From: Gammaproteobacteria bacterium
Lineage (GTDB): Bacteria; Pseudomonadota; Gammaproteobacteria; Chromatiales; Chromatiaceae
Assembly: GCA_009928645.1 (NCBI GenBank)
Contig: SACH01000001.1
Span: 1-56,238 of the forward strand
Direction of reading: 5' to 3'
Length of the DNA: 56,238 nt
Under the pieces are notes generated by a model, which did not search any database, was not told the DNA's origin, and saw only the letters and a list, made by a program, of their open reading frames with translations. How positions within the stretch are numbered: position 1 is the stretch's first letter; each line of letters starts with the position of its first letter. Made by a program: the position numbers and the translations under genes. This document shows positions 50,086 through 56,238 of this stretch, one piece after another.

Positions 50086-51810
50086 TCACCGGGTCCTCTT
50101 CAGTTTAAGCCCAACCTTGAGAATCCGGCTTCCTGCGGTGCGACGGATCACCAGTTGCACATGCTGCATGTCCAGGCGGTCGCCGACCACGACCTGGGTC
50201 TCCAGGCGGTCACGCAGGAAGGCGTCCAGGGTCAGGTCCCGCTCCTGCTCGCGGACGGCCAGGCCGTAGGCATTGGCGACGTCACCCAGGCGGGCCTCGC
50301 CGTTGAGAACGAATTCGCCGAAGAAGGCCTGATCCGAAAGGTGGTCAGGGGTCTCCGTCGGGGCCAGGAGCCGGTCCAGGACCTCCAGTTCCGCCGGGTC
50401 GACGATGAGCAGGAGCTGGTCACCGGCGCGCAGGTCCTCCCAGTCGATCTGGTCGAGCAGTTCCCGCTGGCGCAACTGAGCGACGGGGCGGGCCGAGGGT
50501 GGCAGGCGGGGGAAGGGACGGCGGGCAGCCACGAGGGGGCTGCTGGCTACCAACTCGTAGCCGACCAGCTCCAGCTCGCGTTCCCCGGGCAGGTCGATCT
50601 CCAGCCGTTCCACCTTCTGGGTGCGGGGCGGCAGCTCCAACCCCAGCCAGCGCGCCAGCAGGGGGATGGTCCAGCCTTGCCCGATCAGGGAGAGCAGCAC
50701 CACGAAAAAGACGATGTTGAAATAGACGTGGGCCTGTTCCATCCCCGCCAGCAGGGGGAAGAGGGCGAGGACGATAGGCACGGAGCCCCGCAGGCCGACC
50801 CAGGCGATGAAGACCTGCTCCCGCCAGGGAAAACCGAAGGGCAGCAGGCAGAGCCAGACCGCCAGGGGCCGGGCGACGAAACTCAGGAGGGCGGCGAAGA
50901 GCAGGGCGTCCAGGGCCACCGGTAGTAATTCGGAGGGCGTCACCAGCAGGCCCAGGACCAGGAACATGCCGATCTGTGCCAGGCGGGCCAGGCCGTCGTG
51001 AAAGCGGCCGATGTAGCGCCGGCCCTTGAGGGGACGGTTGCCCACCACCAGGCCCGCCAGATAGATGGCCAGGAAGCCGCTGCCGTCGAGGATGGCCACC
51101 AGGCCGAAGAGGCTCAGGCCCATGCTGAGCACGGCGATGGGGTGCAGCCCCGGGGGCAGATCCAGATGGTTGACCAGCCAGACGATGGCGTAGCCACCCA
51201 GGAGGCCGAGGACGGCGCCGAGCCCCATCTGCTGGATGAAGGCCAGGGCTAGGGCCGCCCCCAGGTTGTCCTGGGGGGCGAGGATCAGCTCCATCAGGAC
51301 CAGGGTGAGAAAGATCGCCATGGGATCGTTACTGCCGGACTCGATCTCCAGGGTGGCCTTGACCCGCTCCTTGAGCTCCAGCCCGCGGGCACGGAGCAGG
51401 GAAAAGACCGCCGCCGCGTCGGTGGAGCCGACGATGGCGGCGAGCAACAGGCCCTCCAGCAGGCTCAGGCCCAGGAGCTGGGTGGCGAAAAGGCCGGTAA
51501 GGGCGGAGGTGATGAGGACCCCGAGGGTTGCCAGCCCCAGGGCCGGTTTGAGCCCGACGCGAAAGCTCTGCACCGAGGTGGCCATGCCGCCATCGAAGAG
51601 GATGATCGCCAGGGCCAGGCTGCCGACCAGGTGAGTGGCCTGGACGTCGTCGAAATGAATATCCCCGGGTCCTTCCTCACCCAGCAGCATGCCGATAATG
51701 AGGAAGACCAGGAGCACCGGCATGCCGAGCCGCTGGCCCACCAGGCTGGCGAGGATGCTGACCAGAAAGGCCAGAGAAGAGATGAGGATAAGCTCGTTGG
51801 TCAGGTCCAT
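50086..51810 (-). CDS. nhaP2: NhaP2-type K+(Na+)/H+ antiporter
   Basis: The start at 51810 gives 574 residues: MDLTNELILISSLAFLVSIL. About 12 membrane helices follow. Hallmarks are SALTGLFATQLLGLSLLEGL, the Asp-containing GSTDAAAVFSLL and GSNDPMAIFLTL, and the strand AWVGLRGSVPIVLALFPLL. The cytoplasmic C-terminus (about 400-574) has a TrkA_C-like region (RAGDQLLLIVDPAELEVLDR) and a CorC_HlyC-type part (DLTLDAFLRDRLETQ). CPA1 proteins of this type exchange K+ or Na+ for H+ and help cells tolerate high pH or salt. Confidence 0.92.
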   Translation of the reverse strand: MDLTNELILISSLAFLVSILASLVGQRLGMPVLLVFLIIGMLLGEEGPGDIHFDDVQATHLVGSLALAIILFDGGMATSVQSFRVGLKPALGLATLGVLITSALTGLFATQLLGLSLLEGLLLAAIVGSTDAAAVFSLLRARGLELKERVKATLEIESGSNDPMAIFLTLVLMELILAPQDNLGAALALAFIQQMGLGAVLGLLGGYAIVWLVNHLDLPPGLHPIAVLSMGLSLFGLVAILDGSGFLAIYLAGLVVGNRPLKGRRYIGRFHDGLARLAQIGMFLVLGLLVTPSELLPVALDALLFAALLSFVARPLAVWLCLLPFGFPWREQVFIAWVGLRGSVPIVLALFPLLAGMEQAHVYFNIVFFVVLLSLIGQGWTIPLLARWLGLELPPRTQKVERLEIDLPGERELELVGYELVASSPLVAARRPFPRLPPSARPVAQLRQRELLDQIDWEDLRAGDQLLLIVDPAELEVLDRLLAPTETPDHLSDQAFFGEFVLNGEARLGDVANAYGLAVREQERDLTLDAFLRDRLETQVVVGDRLDMQHVQLVIRRTAGSRILKVGLKLKRTR

Positions 51811-51961
51811 GGGTTGACGCTTCTCACGAATAGGATGCACCCGCCGGCGGGCCTGAAGGTGAAGGGTAGGTGCGCCCGCCCCAAGGCCCACCCAGGGCGC
51901 GAGGCGGGCGTGCCGGGATGATAACCGGGGGCTGGTTTGCGCCTCGGCTACCCACCCGGGC

Positions 51962-52933
51962 CTACTCTGGCAGGGTTACCGGCGTCACGAAGTCCGCCGG
52001 CTTGACAGCGAGCAAGGCGCAGTGGAGCTGGCCGAGGATGGCCTCGGCGGTATTACCGATGATGACGCCCGGGATACCGGCGCGAGCCACGGTACCCATG
52101 ATCACCAGGTCGAATTTCATCCGGGCTGCCAGTGCCGGGATCGTCTCCCGGGCGCTGCCCTGGAGCAGGTGGCGGCGTGGCGTCAGGTAATCGTAGGTCT
52201 CGCCACCGATCCAGCCGCGCAGTTGCTGGGCCAGGCGTTCAAAGCCCTCCTGATGGCGCAGATGCTCGACGTTTACCTGGTTGGCGATCTCCCCGGCATC
52301 CTCGGTGTCGCTCCAGAGGCGCATCATCTCCGGCGACAGGGGTTCCCAACTGTGGGCCAGATGCAGGTCGGCGAAATCGGAGAGGGCCAGGGAACAGGCC
52401 AGCCCCAGGATGTGGCGATTCAGGGCGGAGGCCTCCGCCGTCTCCTCCCGCCAGGGGTCAAAATCCACCGCCGCCAGGATGCGGCGGTAGTTGTCCTTGT
52501 CCCGGGGCGACATGATCCAGACCGGACAGGGGCACTTGCGCAGCAGTTGCAGGTCGGTGCCGCCGAGAAAACGGTTCAGGATGCCGTCGTCGGGGCTGGC
52601 TAGCTTGATCACCAGGTCCCGGTGTTCGGCAAGGACCTCGCGGATGGCCTCCAGGTAGGGCGTGCCGAGGCGAACCCTGATGTCAATGTCCAGGCGGTCG
52701 GCGTAGGGCTCCGTCAGGGCCTCCAACTCTGCCATCAGGCGTTGGCGGGCGCCGCTGAACAGGGCCTCCAGGGTGCGGCTACCCTCCAGGATCCCCGAGC
52801 GCGGCGGTTCGATGATCTCCAGCAGGGTCAGCCGGGCCTGGTTATTTTCCGCCAGGGACACGGCACGGGCGAGGGCGGCGGTCTGATCCTTGCCAGGTTC
52901 GACGAGGTACAGGATGTTCTTGAAGTGCTTCAT
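51962..52933 (-). CDS. tandem universal stress protein (UspE-like)
   Basis: The ATG at 52933 has AGGGGAG upstream; a GTG just before it is less likely. The 323-residue protein has two Usp domains. The first starts MKHFKNILYLVEPGKDQTAA, with DLVIKLASPDDGILNRFLGG near its end. The second starts ILAAVDFDPW and ends FDLVIMGTVARAGIPGVIIG, then NTAEAILGQLHCALLAVKP, with the G-2x-G-9x-G ATP-binding pattern. It is expected to support survival in stress or stationary phase. Confidence 0.9.
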   Translation of the reverse strand: MKHFKNILYLVEPGKDQTAALARAVSLAENNQARLTLLEIIEPPRSGILEGSRTLEALFSGARQRLMAELEALTEPYADRLDIDIRVRLGTPYLEAIREVLAEHRDLVIKLASPDDGILNRFLGGTDLQLLRKCPCPVWIMSPRDKDNYRRILAAVDFDPWREETAEASALNRHILGLACSLALSDFADLHLAHSWEPLSPEMMRLWSDTEDAGEIANQVNVEHLRHQEGFERLAQQLRGWIGGETYDYLTPRRHLLQGSARETIPALAARMKFDLVIMGTVARAGIPGVIIGNTAEAILGQLHCALLAVKPADFVTPVTLPE

Positions 52934-53619
52934 CACATTGCTCCCCTTGACTGACCCTCGGGTTTCGGCCTCGCGCCCTCAGCCTGGCCAGGGGCCGAGG
53001 GGATGGCCACGGAAAGTGAAACATCCGGACAACGGTTAATCACCGCGACCGCGGAACCTGATTCGAGGCGTCTCCAGATCAGGCTGCTCCCGATTGAGGT
53101 TACCCCAATTAGGAGTGGGGAAGCCAGGCTTGGTTCCCCGCCGCGCCTGTCACCCCAGATCTAATCAAGGTTGTCGCCGCCAGCGCCGCTCGATTTCGGC
53201 TTTTCCCCACCCTCCAGGGCCTGACCGAAAACAGGCCTGCGCTACCTCCTCATATAGGCGGAGGACGGGGGCGAGGCGTTTTGGGCGGGTTTGGACTGCA
53301 ACGATCAGCAAATGGGGAACCAATTAATTCCTTTATTATTCAATATAATGCAAGAAAATACATGATTGTGCTATTATTCTCCCGACGCTGGTAACACCAG
53401 CAACGAGTCTCGCCCCCCGCGGGTGAGACGCCCTCACCCGAATCGTCAGGCCTCACGTTACGGCCAACGCGGTTCTGAAACAGGCGGTCGTCCCCGATGG
53501 GGCCACGGCCGTGACCGGACCCGGCGAACCCCCGTCAGCGGGGCGCACAGCCGACATCCAACGGATCTTTGGCCGTCCGGTCTTCATTCACCCTCTAGGA
53601 CGACACAGAGGAGAACAAG
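52934..53619. other. intergenic stretch before the KamA-like gene
   Basis: I see no convincing gene in these 686 bases. The stretch 53325-53385 is AT-rich compared with the surroundings and looks like a promoter region. It is followed by a hairpin (GCTGGT/ACCAGC at 53388-53405), then by a GC-rich leader of about 220 bases with GTCTC/GAGAC arms. AGAGGAG lies eight bases before the ATG of the next gene. The leader could hold a cis-regulatory RNA, but I recognise none. Confidence 0.4.
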
Positions 53620-54996
53620 ATGACTGTCACCCTCACCCTGTTGCGAGGTAATCAAGGGGTCCACAAACCAACCGTTAGGCCAAAGAGTTACCGGGCCTAT
53701 ACCCAGCGGGATTTCGACCGGATAACCCCGCTGAGCCGTCTCCCTCCGGAGCGGCGCTTCGCCATGCAGGTCGTCGCCAATGTCCTGCCCTTCCGCGTCA
53801 ACGACTATGTCATTGACGAGTTGATCGATTGGGACCGGGTCCCCGAGGATCCCCTCTTCCAACTCACCTTTCCCCAGCCGGGCATGCTCGCCCCGGCCCA
53901 CTTCGCCCGCCTAGCCAGACTGATGCGCCTGGACCCGACAGGGGAGGCCTTGGTCGAGGCGGCGCAGGAGATCCGTGAGCAGCTCAATCCCCACCCCGCC
54001 GGCCAGATCGAGCACAACACTCCCTGCCTGGCCGATGGCCAGCCCCTCTTTGGACTACAGCACAAGTATCGGGAGACCCTGCTGTTCTTTCCCAGCCAGG
54101 GGCAGACCTGCCATGCCTACTGCAGTTTCTGCTTTCGCTGGGCCCAGTTCATCGGCGACAAGGCGCTACGCATCGCCTCTCGCGAGGCGGAGCGGCTCCA
54201 TGCCTATCTGCGCCAGCACCACCAGATCAGCGACCTGCTGCTTACCGGGGGTGACCCCATGGTCATGAAGGCCAGCCATCTGGCCAGCTATCTGGAACCA
54301 CTGCTAAGGCCGGAGTTCGCCCATGTGCAGACCATACGCATCGGCACCAAGGCCATCAGCTTCTGGCCCCACCGCTTCCTCACCGATCCGGACAGCGACG
54401 CCCTGCTGGCCCTGTTCGAACGGCTGACGGCGGCCGGGAAACACCTGGCGATCATGGCCCATTTTAACCACTGGCGCGAGCTAGAGACGCAGGCGGCCCA
54501 CCAGGCGGTGGCCCGCATCCGCGCCACCGGCGCCGAGATCCGCAGCCAGAGCCCCCTGTTGGCGCACATCAACGATGACCCGGACGTCTGGGTGCGACTC
54601 TGGCGCACCCAGGTACGCCTTGGGATCATCCCCTACTACATGTTCGTCGAACGTGACACCGGTGCTCACCGCTACTTCAAGGTGCCCTTGGCGCGGGCCC
54701 ACGGCATCTATCGCCAGGCCATCCGTCAGGTCTCCGGAATCGGTCGCACCGCCCGCGGGCCGAGCATGAGCGCTACCCCCGGCAAAATCGAGGTCCAGGG
54801 GATCGCCCGGGTCAAAGGGGAAAAGGTGATAGTGCTGCGCTTTCTGCAAGGGCGGAATCCTGATTGGGTGAATCGTCCCTTCTTCGCCCGCTACGACGAG
54901 GACGCCACCTGGCTGGACCAACTCCAGCCCGCCTTCGGCGAGACGCGCTTCTTCTTTCAGGACGAGTTCGAGGAACGCTGGCCCGGGGCGGCCTGA
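53620..54996 (+). CDS. KamA-like radical SAM protein (lysine 2,3-aminomutase family)
   Basis: The 458-residue protein has the radical SAM motif CxxxCxxC as C164HAYCSFC171, followed by FRWAQF. The KamA family context is clear: FPSQGQTCHAYCSFC, LLTGGDPMVMKASHL, IRIGTKAISFWPHRF, and PYYMFVERDTGAHRYFKVPL. Lysine 2,3-aminomutases usually have 'C(R/S)YCTRR' after the second Cys; here it is CSFCFRW, so this is a different branch. The substrate (lysine or another amino acid) is unknown. AGAGGAG lies just upstream of the ATG. Confidence 0.85.
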   Translation: MTVTLTLLRGNQGVHKPTVRPKSYRAYTQRDFDRITPLSRLPPERRFAMQVVANVLPFRVNDYVIDELIDWDRVPEDPLFQLTFPQPGMLAPAHFARLARLMRLDPTGEALVEAAQEIREQLNPHPAGQIEHNTPCLADGQPLFGLQHKYRETLLFFPSQGQTCHAYCSFCFRWAQFIGDKALRIASREAERLHAYLRQHHQISDLLLTGGDPMVMKASHLASYLEPLLRPEFAHVQTIRIGTKAISFWPHRFLTDPDSDALLALFERLTAAGKHLAIMAHFNHWRELETQAAHQAVARIRATGAEIRSQSPLLAHINDDPDVWVRLWRTQVRLGIIPYYMFVERDTGAHRYFKVPLARAHGIYRQAIRQVSGIGRTARGPSMSATPGKIEVQGIARVKGEKVIVLRFLQGRNPDWVNRPFFARYDEDATWLDQLQPAFGETRFFFQDEFEERWPGAA

Positions 54997-55108
54997 GGCC
55001 TCTTTCCCCACGGGAAGCGAAGGGCAGCCCGACCGAAATCGGTAACGCTTCGGGAATTGCCCCGCTTCCCATTCCCCTCACCTGGAGAAAATACGCGCCT
55101 GAACACCC

Positions 55109-56238
55109 ATGCACATTCTCTTGCTCAGCATCCATGGCCTCATTCGCGGCCATGACCTGGAACTGGGTCGGGACCCGGACACCGGCGGCCAGACCAAATA
55201 TGTTCTTGACCTGACCCTGGCCCTCGCGGCCCGCCCGGAGGTGAGCCAGGTGGACCTGGTGACCCGCCGGATCCTCGATCCCGCGGTGTCCCCGGACTAT
55301 GGCGTGCCCGTCGAACCCCTGACCGACAAGGCCCGCATCCTGCGCATCGCTGCCGGCCCCGAGGAATACCTGGCCAAGGAGCGCCTCTGGGACCATCTCG
55401 ACAGCTTCATGGACAACCTGGTGCGCACCCTCAACGGGGAGGGCTGGCTGCCGGATCTCATCCATAGCCACTACGCGGACGCCGGCTATGTCGGGGTGCG
55501 GCTTTCCAACCTGCTGGGCAAGCCCCTGGTCCACACCGGCCATTCCCTGGGCCGCGACAAGCGCCAGCGCCTGCTGGAGGCGGGCCTGAGCGAGGCGGAG
55601 ATCGACCAGCGCTATCACATGGACCGCCGGGTGGACGCCGAGGAAGAGGTGCTGGCCGTGGCAGACATGGTCATCGCCAGCACCCACAACGAGATCGAGG
55701 AACAATACGGCCTCTACGACTATTACCAGCCCGAGCGAATGCGCGTCATCCCTCCGGGCACGGACCTGGGGCGTTTCCATCCCCCTGCACCGCGCAGTCG
55801 CCGGGAGCCCGGGTCCTTCCCCCTGGCCGAAGACGTCCGGCGCTTTCTACGCGAGCCGGACAAGCCCCTGATCCTCGCCCTGTCGCGGGCCGATCCGCGC
55901 AAGAATATCCAGACCCTGCTGGAGGCCTACGGCGAGTCGCGGGATCTGCGCCAGGCAGCCAACCTGCTCATCGTCGCCGGCAACCGGGACGACATCCGCG
56001 ATCTGGATGAGGGCCCCCAGTCGGTCCTCACCGATCTGCTGATCCTCATCGACGCCTACGATCTTCACGGCCAGGTGGCCCTGCCCAAGCATCACCGCGC
56101 CGACGAGGTGCCCGCTATCTATCGCCTCGCGGCGGGCGGTGGCGGCGTCTTCGTCAACCCGGCCCTGACCGAGCCCTTCGGTCTGACCCTGCTTGAGGCT
56201 GCGGCCAGCGGCCTGCCGCTGGTGGCGACGGAGAACGG
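55109..56238 (+). CDS. sucrose-phosphate synthase-like glycosyltransferase, N-terminal part (runs off window)
   Basis: From the ATG at 55109 the frame is open for 376 codons to the edge. It matches the sucrose-phosphate synthase (GT4) family: HGLIRGHDLELGRDPDTGGQ, then PDLIHSHYADAGYVGVRLSN, LVHTGHSLGRDKRQRLLEAG, RVIPPGTDLGRFHPP, LSRADPRKNIQTLLEAYGES, and finally EPFGLTLLEAAASGLPLVAT. The E-x7-E donor-binding motif is present (EPFGLTLLEAA). The product is likely sucrose-6-phosphate from UDP-glucose and fructose-6-phosphate, used as a compatible solute. Whether a phosphatase domain follows cannot be seen. Confidence 0.9.
   Translation, partial: MHILLLSIHGLIRGHDLELGRDPDTGGQTKYVLDLTLALAARPEVSQVDLVTRRILDPAVSPDYGVPVEPLTDKARILRIAAGPEEYLAKERLWDHLDSFMDNLVRTLNGEGWLPDLIHSHYADAGYVGVRLSNLLGKPLVHTGHSLGRDKRQRLLEAGLSEAEIDQRYHMDRRVDAEEEVLAVADMVIASTHNEIEEQYGLYDYYQPERMRVIPPGTDLGRFHPPAPRSRREPGSFPLAEDVRRFLREPDKPLILALSRADPRKNIQTLLEAYGESRDLRQAANLLIVAGNRDDIRDLDEGPQSVLTDLLILIDAYDLHGQVALPKHHRADEVPAIYRLAAGGGGVFVNPALTEPFGLTLLEAAASGLPLVATEN

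Noticed and set aside
53400-53600. Known riboswitch in the leader of the KamA-like gene
   Set aside because: Hairpins are present, but I could not match the sequence to a recognised riboswitch core.

Overview
The window looks like chromosomal DNA of a GC-rich gammaproteobacterium, most likely a purple sulfur bacterium (Chromatiaceae). The best taxonomic marker is a secreted Gly/Tyr/Pro-rich protein at 38151-38528 that resembles the sulfur globule envelope proteins of Allochromatium. A RegB/RegA-type redox two-component pair, acnB, glnE, a zf-CHCC protein, and tonB-exbB-exbD fit this placement. No rRNA and no intact insertion sequence is visible.

Region 1 (1-13.7 kb, all on the minus strand) is a defence island. 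Read in the direction of transcription it holds: a frameshifted ribbon-helix-helix gene; a methyltransferase carrying an HsdR-N-type nuclease-like domain; an HsdS-like specificity subunit; a small protein; a nucleotidyltransferase; a RhuM-like protein; a 63-residue protein; a winged-helix-like protein; a DndD-like SMC ATPase; a DndE-HerA fusion ATPase; an interrupted small gene; a hypothetical protein; the MntA-HepT toxin-antitoxin pair; and a PLD-helicase gene that has lost its middle. Many of these genes overlap by 1-8 bases. There is no hsdR and none of the sulfur-transfer genes (dndA/dndC), so I read it as a hybrid of type I methylation and Dnd-like ATPases rather than a classical type I or phosphorothioate system. 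It is the best candidate here for a poorly described system, and several of its parts are decayed in this strain.

Region 2 (13.7-27.7 kb) is centred on metal handling. It contains a DUF4143 ATPase flanked by a decayed duplication of its downstream neighbourhood, a Spy/CpxP-like periplasmic protein, an OprC-type TonB receptor with both copper-binding motifs, RegA/RegB, ExbB-ExbD-TonB, a DUF2202 ferritin-like protein, two Gly-rich exported proteins, an OmpR/EnvZ-type pair and a CDF metal exporter. A plausible reading is copper uptake across the outer membrane, powered by the local Ton system, with periplasmic metal sensing and efflux next to it.

Region 3 (27.7-44.3 kb) is mostly housekeeping: a deletion scar joining a Clp1-like kinase to an MBL hydrolase, MazEF-like toxin-antitoxin, acnB, glnE, ilvE, zf-CHCC, an MBL hydrolase, the sulfur globule protein, coaX, tRNA-Thr(TGT) with promoter and terminator, a YkgJ-like protein, an alpha/beta hydrolase, an old yellow enzyme, an Rpn-type nuclease and a PepSY protein.

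Region 4 (44.4-56.2 kb) has a P2-type cation ATPase, a receiver-PAS-GGDEF-EAL protein, an NhaP2-type antiporter and a tandem universal stress protein, all on the minus strand. These are followed on the plus strand by a KamA-like radical SAM protein and the 5' part of a sucrose-phosphate-synthase-like glycosyltransferase that runs off the end.
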